NCBI GenBank assembly: GCA_019400425.1
Contig: JAFREE010000080.1
Span: forward strand, 49,960-113,959
From: Hymenochaete sp. R1
Taxonomy: Eukaryota > Basidiomycota > Agaricomycetes > Hymenochaetales > Hymenochaetaceae
Direction of reading: 5' to 3'
Length of the DNA stretch: 64,000 bases
The translations under genes were made by a program, and so were the position numbers. How positions within the stretch are numbered: position 1 is the first letter of the stretch; each line of letters begins with the position of its first letter. Positions 27,188 through 36,769 of the stretch are shown here, piece after piece. Below the pieces are notes generated by a model that saw only the letters and a program-made list of their open reading frames with translations, searched no databases and was not told where the DNA came from.

Positions 27188-27655
27188 AGTGAAAGCTGAG
27201 TGGGGCTACGGTCCTGTTTCTCGACATTACTTGGACTTTATAAGCACCATTGGTCACCAAACTTGCGTAATATCATCACGAAGTTTGTATAGTGCAACGG
27301 TGAAAACAGGAACCAAAGAATCAGTGACGGCTTCGTGGATACAACTCTATTGAGCCAATGTCACGTATATTGTACAGCTTGGGCGGCGCGAGAGATAAGG
27401 ATGTAGTTGTTAGGTATCGGAAGGTGTAGTCGTCCCAATGCGGCGTTCACTAGCATTGGCGGGGTTGAGACATCATCGCGACTATCGTGAGGGAGCATAG
27501 CTTGGTTTTTTTCTGAGGAAAGGGGCGAAGCGAGGAAATTAGCCCAAAGTGGATGAGTAAGTGATGTTGAAGCAAACAGCATAGGCTTCTATTGAAAGTA
27601 TTAGAAGCGGAAATATTAGTCGACCATCATAATGTACAGTAAGCAGATGCCATGT
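27188..27655. other. Intergenic, promoter of gene E and 3' flank of uL13m
   Basis: 468 bases. Holds the TATA box of gene E. No supported gene. Confidence 0.5.
27238..27243 (-). promoter_or_regulatory. TATA box of DUF6533 gene E
   Basis: TATAAA on the minus strand, beginning 56 bases before the ATG at 27187. Confidence 0.5.
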
Positions 27656-28304
27656 CTACTGGGGTTTCGACAGCCGAACGTTTTCTCCAGGCAGTGTCCC
27701 GTCTTCCCATCGTTTCAGAATATTACTCCGGAAGGCGGCCATATCCTCGTCTGCAAAGATACGTAGTCGTTCCAATCTTCGGTCACGAAGCTTGTTTTTC
27801 GGCAACATCCCAGAAACAGCCTCTCGAATGATCTACGCCGAAAAGAAACTATGAGTGCGTGTATCGGGGCGAGGAGCAAGATCGCTCACATCATCTGGCT
27901 TTTTAACAATAAGGTCCTTATATGCCCTTTCCTTCAATCCACCAGGGAACATAGTATGGGAATAGTACACTTTTTGCTCTGCCTTGTTGCCAGAAACGGC
28001 GACCTTCCGAGCGTTCGTCACGACCACGTAGTCACCACAGTCCACTGACAACTATCATCAGCAGCAAGGCTAACCGAAAAACATTCAAGAAGACGCACCG
28101 CTAGGATTGTACATAGGTTTGTGCTTGCCCATGAGCACAGTTGCTATCCGTTCGGCAAGCTTGCCCAGGGTCCGCCCTGAAGCGTCTACGTGGTGCCATA
28201 CTTTTGCATAAGCCAGCACCGTCTAAGAAAAATAGTTAGCGAATTGATGAGCATAGTGGACTGAGAAGTAGTGAAATGCTCACATTGCCCACAGCTTGCG
28301 ACAT
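27656..28304 (-). CDS. MRPL23: Mitochondrial large-subunit ribosomal protein uL13m
   Basis: Component of the mitochondrial 54S ribosomal subunit, homologous to bacterial L13 and yeast Mrpl23. The ATG at 28304 is followed by MSQAVGN, then an intron, then [20 protein letters not shown] and [20 protein letters not shown], the L13 signature. The third exon gives [20 protein letters not shown] and [20 protein letters not shown], and the fourth [20 protein letters not shown], then LRIFADEDM and the end LSKPQ with TAG at 27656-27658. All three splices are phase consistent. About 155 residues, typical for the family. It diverges from CDK8 across only 201 bases. Confidence 0.94.
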
Positions 28305-28398
28305 GATTAACACGTAGGAAGCTTGGAAGAGGAAGGAGACGAGGTTGCGGAGTTGCGGTTTCGTAACTTTAAATTAATCTTCGGAGGAAAAACCTATG

Positions 28399-28404
28399 CA
28401 CGTG
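28399..28404. promoter_or_regulatory. CACGTG E-box in the uL13m/CDK8 divergent promoter
   Basis: GCACGTGA context, 95 bases from the uL13m ATG and 102 from the CDK8 ATG, close to the middle of the 201-base shared promoter. Confidence 0.5.
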
Positions 28405-28484
28405 ATTTTATGCGGCCACACGCTTCGACCGCATCAACGACGCTGATCCTTCTCTTCTTTCCCCCCTTCACTAGTACTATCATC

Positions 28485-28493
28485 ATGTCGTGA
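28485..28493 (+). other. Two-codon upstream ORF before CDK8
   Basis: ATG TCG TGA ends 12 bases before the CDK8 start codon. If it lies in the leader of the mRNA it would be a minimal uORF. The sequence ACCACGCAG just before the main ATG could also be a splice acceptor, in which case the uORF might be intronic. Confidence 0.35.
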
Positions 28494-28505
28494 CTACCAC
28501 GCAGA

Positions 28506-30183
28506 ATGCTTGAGGACTGGTCAGGCACTACCAACAACTCTCAGAATGATCCTATGCGAGCGTATCGTGCGAAGCGAGACAAGGCCCATGTTTCCGTCAA
28601 GGACAAATACAATTTCCTCGGGTTCATCTCGTCCGGGACCTATGGACGAGTGTATAAGGTTCAAGCAAAGGCGTCTGATGCGGATCCGAACGTTTTCTAT
28701 GCTGTAAAGAAGTTCAAGCCGGACAAGGAGGGCGAGTCGTCTTATACAGGGCTGAGCCAAAGTGCTGTTCGAGAAATTGCAGTTCGCCTATTCAAATTAC
28801 TTTGCTTCCATGGTCTTCCGAACTCATAATCATTGAATGCATATGCTAGCTCAACCGAGACATTAATCACGAAAATATCGCCGCGCTTCAGGAAGTCATT
28901 CTTGAAGATAAGTCGATCTATATGGTCTTTGATTACGCAGAACATGACTTCTTGGTGCGTATACTTCGTTGACGTCATTCGTCATTTCGCTGATTCAGAG
29001 CTCTTCAAAGCAAGTCATACACCATCATTCGCAAAGTCTTAGATCGCAGATTCAAATGCCACTTCTAAAGTCTTTGACATACCAACTCTTGAACGGCGTA
29101 CTATATCTTCATTCATGCCATATACTCCATCGAGATTTAAAACCAGCCAACATTCTCATTACATCCTCCGGCGTTGTCAAAGTAGGCGACCTTGGCCTCG
29201 CCCGTCTCATCTACGAACCTCTCCAGAATCTCGTTGCAGGCGACAAAGTGGTAGTAACGATTTGGTACCGAGCGCCTGAACTTCTGTTGGGAGCAAAACA
29301 CTACACAAAAGCAATCGACATATGGGCGGTGGGGTGTGTCATCGCCGAACTGGCGAGTCTCCGGCCAATATTCAAAGGCGAAGAAGCGAAGATGGACAAG
29401 AAAAATGTCCCTTTCCAGAAGGATCAGTTATTGAAAATTTTCGAAGTCAGAGGAACTCCTGATGGTCTGCTCTCTTCTCTTCTCCCGGTCTGGCGCGTTG
29501 ACCATTTTTTTAGTAAATGAATGGCCTACATTGAAGTATATGCCCGAATACAATAACATGAAGCGCCTTGATAAGTAAGATTCTCGTCGAGAGCATATTC
29601 ATCGGTATAGTTCGTGATATTTTGATGTTTCGTAGATATAAAGACCGTCTGGAAGAATGGTGCAAGAACCGAATTCGATCGAAGGAGGGATACGAGCTCA
29701 TGCGGATTCTCTTCGCTTACGACCCAGAGCAGCGACTTACAGCGCGAGAAGCACTCGACCATAAGTGGTTCCAAGAAGAACCAATTCCCACGCAAAAGTG
29801 AGTTTATTCCCCAACTTTTGATGTCTGTTGTTGATGTCAAAACTGCTACTTCCTCAAGCGTCTTCCATGGCCTCCAAGGCAACCAGCTGCCACCCGTGCG
29901 CCGCATCACGCATGATGAAGCCTCGGCGGCTATGCTTTCAACTGCAACAAACGCGCGCGCGCCAGCCGGACCAGCAGCCCCAGGTCCTGCTCCTGGCACA
30001 TCTTCCGTCCGCCCTCCATCAGGTGTCCCGAGCTTTGCAAGTGGTCTCGGAGGGCAGGCAGGGACAACAGGCGCTGGCGCTTACGCTGGTCCTGGAATGA
30101 CTAGGGTACCGATTGTTGGCGGTGGAAGCGGAGGAAGCGAATGCGTTGCAGGAAATACACGAAAGAAAGCAAGGATGGGATGA
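28506..30183 (+). CDS. CDK8: Cyclin-dependent kinase 8 (Mediator kinase, Ssn3/Srb10)
   Basis: Serine/threonine kinase of the Mediator CDK8 module, partner of cyclin C, acting on RNA polymerase II transcription. The ATG at 28506 opens [20 protein letters not shown]. The glycine loop is [12 protein letters not shown], the catalytic lysine is in [14 protein letters not shown], and the cyclin-binding helix is [20 protein letters not shown] across an intron. The catalytic loop is [15 protein letters not shown] and the metal-binding motif is GDLGLARL (DLG instead of DFG, as in yeast Srb10; DMG in animals). [20 protein letters not shown] follows without a T-loop phosphosite of the usual CDK kind. 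[20 protein letters not shown] and [12 protein letters not shown] are CDK8-specific. The Gly/Pro/Ala-rich C-terminus ends RKKARMG, a possible nuclear signal, TGA at 30181-30183. Six introns. Confidence 0.93.
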
Positions 30184-30646
30184 CTGCTACTTCCTCGTCG
30201 ATCACAATAATTCGAGTGCATCAGTTTCGTCTTCGTAATCCTGGTAATTCTTACACGACATGTTTCGAAATCGAGATGCTTGATGGTCTGCATTCACATC
30301 TATATCTATGTATCATTACATGCGCGTCTATCGTTCACCTTCTCTCGTTGCCGCGCCCCTCATCCATTCCTCCATCTGATCGATCTACTTCATAGCTGAT
30401 GTGTTCGTTGATCCTCCGTCAACGACAGTGCTAACATCACGCACGTTCGATATGATCTTCAAAGGTTCGCCGTTATCGTGTAAGTTTCGGTTACCTCACT
30501 AGTCCCGCCAACAATTTAGGCCATCCACACCACAATCGTATTCAATACTGGACACTGGCTCGATTCATTAAGCGCACGGGCACGAGCTACTTAAACGCCT
30601 CCGCTCCTCTCACTTCCGTGTTCACCCTTTGCTTTCCCACTCCTTC
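30184..30646. other. Intergenic between CDK8 and gene F
   Basis: 463 bases with no supported gene. A TATA-like CTTAAAC near 30590-30596 lies about 57 bases before the gene F ATG. Confidence 0.45.
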
Positions 30647-32385
30647 ATGGCATTTGGCTCCAACTCGACGTTGCGCAATGCTACCGACCTCGTTGACCCT
30701 AGTAAAGTCCGAGACTTTGTCCAAGGGAATACATTCGGCATTTGTCTATATTCAATCATGATGACAGCTATTCTCTACGATGGATGTGAGTGTTCAACAA
30801 ATTCATTATTATCATTTTCCCAGTCTTATCTTGTCGACAGTGCACACTCTGGAAAAGGAAGTATGAAGTTCACATGCTACTCTACTCGACCTATTTTTGA
30901 CTTTCACGTGCAGATTAAGTACTTCTGGGTGCGCTCAATTCCGAAAGAACTCTAGTTTCAAACAACTCATTAGTTTTGTCTAGGTATCGTCTTTGGGAAT
31001 GTCGAAGATCGTATACTTTACGGCTAGTCAAAAACGATGAATTCTTCTTTTCGGTCGAGCTAAGAAGGACTCAGAATCGTTATGGGGGTCTATTCGGACC
31101 TTCATTTGATATTCTATGTACGGCACGTTTTCTCGGCAAAAGTCCTGCAACCACACAACTTAGTTACCTTCTTTCATCAGTAAATACCTATAATAAGAGT
31201 CTCGCCCAGTAAGTTACGTTGTCGTATTTGTGTTCTTTATTGGACTGATAGTCCTTCTGCAGATGCGAGTCTGTTTCCTGTGGCTTGATTGAAGCATAGC
31301 TAATTGGCGCTCTGAAGGTCGAACGTACAAATGGATCACCGTTGCTTCCTGTGAGTCGTTTGCTATCCTTTTCTCGTGTCTCATTTAAAATTTCCCAGAT
31401 TACGTGTCTATCGTATCCATAGATTGTAAGATTGGTTCATTTATTATTAGACGTCAACTGATAAGCGGGAATCAGATATTTTGACCAGAAGAGTCCTGGC
31501 ACTATACAAGCAAGGTCCGTTCTATGACTGTGGTACCATTGATTGAAAGTAGGAGATATAACGATGATCACAGGGAGAATTATATCTATTTCACTCTATA
31601 CAATCCTCTGCGTTGAGGCTACAGCCAAGCTACTTTTGGACATCAATACGACTCTCAAAGAAGACAGTGAGCATTATTGATTACTCTTTTGACCACTAAG
31701 TACCTTTTTGTGCTCATTCGCTATAGTCTTTGTGGCACGACTCGCGCAAGATTCGACTACGTGCACTCGCAAGGCTCTTCCTACATATCTTTATGTTTCT
31801 GATTGGTTTGTCGAGGGACCAACATTGTTTTTCATCAAGGCTCATATCTCTTCATTATAATAGGATCATTCCTCTCGCATATGGTGCTTTACTTTTAGCG
31901 CTCGGCCTTTTCAAAGCTGTTCGTTACTGGAATGCTATCGGTTTCCGCGGTGCTAGACTCGTCGAAGTCCTCGTAACAGATCAAATTATTTACTTCGGAT
32001 TGTAAGTAGCCTTTAGTACTCCTCCAAGCATTGCATTCTCTTCTTACGCTGTAGTAGAACGATATCTTGTTCAGTCTTCAAGATTCTAAGCGAAAAGTTC
32101 GAATTTGCGGCGTTCCCGTCAGCAGTAGTGAGTGGGTTGGGAAGTCCGACAATTCTCAGCATCCTTGGGAACCGGATGTTCTTTAACCTGAACGAGGCGT
32201 TAGAACGTGGCTTCAACGAAGGGACCAATTATAGTTCTCATGCCATTAGTCCGATGGAGTTCGAGAAGCCGCACATTGAAGGCGACGACAGGTACGAGTA
32301 TTGACGGACGAGAGCCTCCATGCGATCAAGCTGACTTTGATTTATCAGCATGACGACATACGAGAACTTCTCGTGCGACGTATAG
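30647..32385 (+). CDS. DUF6533-type integral membrane protein, paralogue F
   Basis: The ATG at 30647 gives MAFGSNSTLRNATDLVDPSK and a helix (GICLYSIMMTAILYDG). Microexons at 30841-30860 (LHTLEKE) and 30914-30928 (IKYFW) match the other members. Then VSSLGMSKIVYFT is followed by an intron whose donor, at the conserved place (31023), is GC instead of GT. After NRYGGLFG come GRTYKWITVAS, ILTRRVLALYK, ISISLYTILCVEATAKLLLD and RIIPLAYGALLLALGLFKAV, then FRGARLVEVLVTDQIIYF. The end block is GNRMFFNLNEALERGFNEGT, then NYSSH. With the last intron removed the stop is TAG at 32383-32385; without it the frame closes at 32304. Middle exons (31060-31330) are the least certain of the set, so partial decay cannot be excluded. 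Confidence 0.65.
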
Positions 32386-32780
32386 GAAATCACGATTCGT
32401 GGACATTATTTATAAGTTTTGTCAAGTAGCTTTGTCGATGCTAAACCAAAAGCCCGATTTCGATCCCATGCCCCACTCACTTCTTCGCAAGTCACATTGC
32501 AATGTGACGAATTTTCGGTGTATTGATAAAACAGATTTTTAACACTTATCGGGCGTCATGTATTAATTAGAATCGATACATACTGATATGGGATTCTCTG
32601 CTGGCATGCGGCGGCTTTCTCATTTTGTTGTATCATGTATACGAGTGAAAAGTTGTCTGTCGCCATGAAGACATTTCATTTCCAAAAGTCCCTGTGATCA
32701 GGGCCCACGATCACGCCGCGGATTTTGCCACGAAGGCAAAACCCATGTAGTTTGACCGACGTTCTGCTAATGGTTGGATA
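32386..32780. other. Intergenic, convergent gene F/Rrn10-like 3' ends
   Basis: 395 bases, AT-rich, no open frame of note. Confidence 0.5.
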
Positions 32781-34013
32781 TCAAGTTTCCTCGAATCCAA
32801 ACTCCTCACTGCCGCCGGAGTCGGTTTCCTCGGACAGCGACTCCGAATCCTCATTATTCAATCCACTTTCTTTTACATTCTCATCCCCGACCAAGGCGTC
32901 GTTCTCCGGTCGCTCGGTGTGCGATTCATTTCCGTCGACGTCTTCCATTTGTTCTAACCAATGTGTCGGTGCCTCAACGTCGAACATTTGGAGAACGTAC
33001 TCCTGCAGCAGCAGCCCTGTCCACCCACTCTATCAGCGCTTACTATGATCGGAGATAGAACATTAATTTTACCTATCGCCATGAGAGCAGAGCCATCGAA
33101 TGCCCGGTACATGTCCAACGTCACGTTTTGTTTCCGTATCTTCTTTTCCCTGAGCAACTGGTTGTCCTCTAATTCGGTGCCGTCACGACCTAAAACGGTA
33201 CCATTTCCCCTGGCGTCTCCCGCATTATCGCCTTCTCCATCGTGTTCTTCGAAGACTTTCCCGGCGGTAGAAGGCTTCGAGGAGGAAGGCACCTTATGGT
33301 GACGCTTCTGCCCTTGTCGTTCCCGCTTCTGCCGCCGGGCTTCCTGCGGGGCATTTGACATCCAACCTCGCGAAGTGTAATATTCGCTGGCGAAGAAGTG
33401 GACGAGTTTCAGTAAGTCCTATTAATTACCTCAACAAGCCAAAACGCTTGAGACAAAGGTCCAAGCTTACCGAGGATGGCAAAGGCAATTGTATAGGACC
33501 CTGTTCTGCTACAGGACCATTGTTCTCAGCATTCGGAGAGTGCGAGCGGGACATTGAAATTTGCGAATTCGATCCAGAGTCAAGGTATGAGAAATCTCGC
33601 TCGAACTGGATGCGTCTTTGCCTTCGAGGATCCATGTTGCCGGCGGCATCTGAAATAACTTCTCCACCGTCTTCGTCGTCATCAGCCATGCGACGTGAGC
33701 TCCCTTGTGCGAACCCTATCTCCTCCATAAGCCCTCCCTCCGCAATCTTTCGTTTGTTTTCCTCATGATCGTGTGCGTCAAGCTCGGAGACGTGTGCAAA
33801 GGTCTTTTTCTTCCTGATTTTTCTTACGCCGGCGGCGTCCGTCGCTATCCAGTTCCCATGAACATCTTGTGTCATGTACGGAGCTTGTCGAATCGACGGT
33901 ACTACGTTTTGCCCACTCCCCGCCGCAGACGAAGAAGGTTGAATCTTAGATCCATCGGGATGGAGTCTAAGGCCAGCAAGGTCATGTACCGTTCCGTGCC
34001 TGCGAATGCTCAT
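32781..34013 (-). CDS. Rrn10-like protein (UAF/RNA polymerase I upstream factor type)
   Basis: The ATG at 34013 starts MSIRRHGTVHDLAGLRLHPD. The N-terminal 190 residues are hydrophilic, with GNWIATDAAGVRKIRKKKTF and an acidic part near ADDDEDGGEV. Two introns remain phase consistent. The recognisable core is DLLKLVHFFASEYYTSRGWM, then a spacer of about 90 residues, then MYRAFDGSALMAIGLLLQEY and VLQMFDVEAPTHW. This two-block pattern matches yeast Rrn10 (VHYYATQ ... AFDETSLITLGLLIEKWV), a subunit of the upstream activating factor of rDNA transcription. The C-terminus is very acidic (EDSESLSEETDSGGSEE). It is about 375 residues, against 145 in yeast, the extra length being an N-terminal extension, the spacer and the tail. 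The assignment rests on recalled similarity and is moderate. Confidence 0.6.
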
Positions 34014-35574
34014 GGTTGAAGCTTGAAAGTTGTCGGGCCTGCGATGTAATGCAACTGTCCTTTGGGGAAAGTGCCGATCATATGCTATATATGGTAATAT
34101 ATCCTGGTCCCGAAAAGCACGCACTCAGTAGCTACACACCGACGAACTTTTCCAATACTGGCTGCGATCATATCATATCATGGATAGTCACTCTACACCA
34201 CAGAACCTCGTCCCCTATATCGTACTTTACGGCGACCTGTGAGTATACGCTTCAACTTCAAGATATTAATTATTATAGTAGCAGTGTTTGGATTTAATAC
34301 TTGTGTTTTTGTTTTGTTTTGTTTTTTCTTTTCAAAAAAGAAGAAACATTCAGCTAGACGTTTTATGCTATCAAGCCCTTGAAGTTTACCACAAAGATAT
34401 TCGCAATCCAACGTACTCACCGGAATAGTGATGTTCAAATTAAAATAGCGATAGAGAATCCACTGAATTGTATCTAAATGTGTAAGATTGGTCCCGAGGT
34501 CGAAATATCACAGGCACACCGCAGCACTGTGAGTATAAGCTTCAAGCCTCACATGGCCCATAATGATACATATTTCAAAGAGGATCCCATCTCTTCCCAT
34601 TGTGGTCCCATGCCTCATCTTGTGACCAGCACCGTACTTGAACATATACAATTCTTGCAGGCGCATTACCGTCGCATATAAAGAGCATAAAATCAAGCAC
34701 TAACTATATTTTGGTCTTCAGGAAACATATGAAAGGAGAAATGATCTAGAACTACAGTACGAATCCGATCTTCGAGGATCAAGATAAGTACTACGCTTTA
34801 GTCAGATGCAAGAACCGGTCTTTTGGAGCTTATATTCCCGAGCCCTGAGGTAGCAAAATACTCTAGAACTCCTCTGATGGAAAGAAAAAATTGAATAGGT
34901 GCTGAACGTTCGCGCCAGCAAGGAACAAAAATCGTACATATCGGGCCGTAGACTTCAAAAAATAGGGAGGACCTGTAAAAGAGTTGATCCTTCCGTTATA
35001 TACTGTACAAATTTCCCGTAAGGCTTTGAAAGGGGTTATTGATGTTGACAATAATCACTAATTGTCAGATGGGTAAGGCTGCGGGAAGCCCAAGATTTTC
35101 AGTCGTCCGTGGGGACAACAGGCTCCTTAGGGCTATGTCTCCCTTCGAAGCAGCAGGGGTGGATGTCAAACAGGGTGTAACGATTACGCCGTTGATATTA
35201 TCTTCCTAAGCATACTTAGGCTTAGGGTCGATTTTGCAATCCTACCTTCTCGATGTTTCTAGACAAAGCTCCCGAATTGTGCTGGTGCTTGGAAAGGAGT
35301 AGGTCGCATTGGAGGCCGCGAAGATCTTCGGTGTACGGTTTCGACTGAATGGAGTGAACTAACTTGAAGATTCGACAAGAGACCCGTCTTTCGACAAAGC
35401 GGTAGAACTACGTGCATATGTGTCCCTAGATAGATACAGTCAATACATAAGAATAAGTTGCCGTTTATCCCATACAATTCCCAATTGTATGAGAGCCGGT
35501 CACCGCCGAGGAGCCCATTCATGACCATTGTTTCGCTCGGCCCGTGTCTAAATTGATGTACTGCCGGACAATTT
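34014..35574. other. Intergenic, 1.56 kb
   Basis: AT-rich, no supported gene. It includes a run of TTTTG units on the plus strand (about 34305-34330). A short similarity between 34240 and 34530 (GTGAGTATA(C/A)GCTTCAA) is seen. On the minus strand 35260-35590 is open for 110 codons, but its translation looks random and has no ATG-led start I trust. Confidence 0.45.
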
Positions 35575-36769
35575 CTACACTGCGGGAACACAGGCCCACT
35601 TATTTTTATCTGATCGCGACCAAACTCGTGAGCTGGGAAATATTATTGTTCGTAGTCGCGGAGCAAGGGAGGTCCATCGTCTGGCTGCTTGCTCCTCTGC
35701 GTCGGATGTCATGATGGTTCTGATGTTCCGATGACAGGGTAGTTCAAGCCGAATGAGACTTGGAAATGAAGATAGAACTTGTGTTAATGTCGTAAAAAGC
35801 TCCTGCACGTCGTAAATGAGATGTATAATTTGTACGGTTGCAAAGTAAATTACTTACGGCTTCGTTATGGAAGTCGCTTGAGATGTTATGAAAGCGTAGG
35901 GATTGAAGATAGGGAAGGACTGCCGCGAGAGCTCTTATGAGTACACTAGACCATCCGGGGGTCGCGACGCTGAAGGTGGTGATTGGCTTCGACGCGGACC
36001 CGAGCGGAGGCACGACGCAAGGAACTTCAAGCTCCACATTGGGCGAGTGCCACGCCAGAGTAACTTTTTGCACGGGGCGTCCTGGTACAAGAGACGCCGC
36101 CAGTCTCCGTGATCCCATGTAAGAATTAAGCGCCGGTAAAGCGGTGGAAGGCACGTATAGTCCCGGTAGTGAACTCGCATTAGACAACATCGCATCACCG
36201 CCTAAACAAAGCGAGGATATGGAAGGGTGTCTGACAAGAAAGTCGACTAACGGTGATGGATTGGGAGAGAGGTCGGAGATGGACGAAAAAATTTCGAGGT
36301 CGGGGAAGACGCATCCATTGAGTGCCGGTAAATACGGACCCTCTATAGCGAGATGAAGAGCCGTGAGCTGAGTAAATGTCCGCAGAGCGGCGGAAAGTAA
36401 GGGCCCCAGCCTTTGAGTGTGAGCGCGAGAGTCCCTGGAGAGATAAATAGAGCACATCTAGTTATTTGTCGTAGAAGAAGCACAGAGGCCAACATACCTA
36501 ACCATAATGACAAATTCTCGTACCGTGTGCGCGAGAGCCGGCTTTCTTCTCAATGATTCGAAACATTGAAGTGCTTGAGGCATCGTCGTTAGCTCGAGAT
36601 GTCGGTATATGAGTTTCTCGGAAATCTCATTGAAGGACAAACTTGTCCTGGCTACGGATGGCAGAGCTGTCGGGTGGACATTTTGGAGAATTTGTTCGAA
36701 GATTTCGACGGGTACGGAGCTAAGGTTCGACGGTTGCTGAGCGCTCGCAGGGTTACGATGGCTTGACAT
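35575..36769 (-). CDS. F-box protein with leucine-rich C-terminal region
   Basis: The ATG at 36769 begins MSSHRNPASAQQPSNLSSVP. The F-box motif follows: LSSVPVEIFEQILQNVHPTA, then LPSVARTSLSFNEISEKLIY and RHLELTT. After two introns (about 36438-36496 and 35806-35863) the rest reads as irregular leucine-rich repeats, for example ALRTFTQLTALHLAIEGPYL, FLVRHPSISSLCLGGDAML, VLPYLQSLRFHNISSDFHNE and VLSSFPSLIRLELPCH. F-box proteins are substrate adaptors of SCF ubiquitin ligases, and Agaricomycetes carry very many of them. The C-terminus RLRTIIFPSSRVWSR resembles the usual end of such fungal proteins, and the stop codon is at 35575-35577. Substrate unknown. Confidence 0.75.

Noticed and set aside
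29526..29999. Minus-strand open frame of 157 codons opposite CDK8
   Set aside because: It covers the CDK8 C-terminal exons and introns in antisense, and its translation lacks any motif.
34305..34330. TTTTG repeats as a minisatellite
   Set aside because: Only a few units with interruptions; ordinary low complexity.
35259..35591. 110-codon minus frame just after the F-box gene as an extra exon
   Set aside because: No splice pair was found that joins it to the F-box protein in frame, and the sequence does not continue the leucine-rich pattern.
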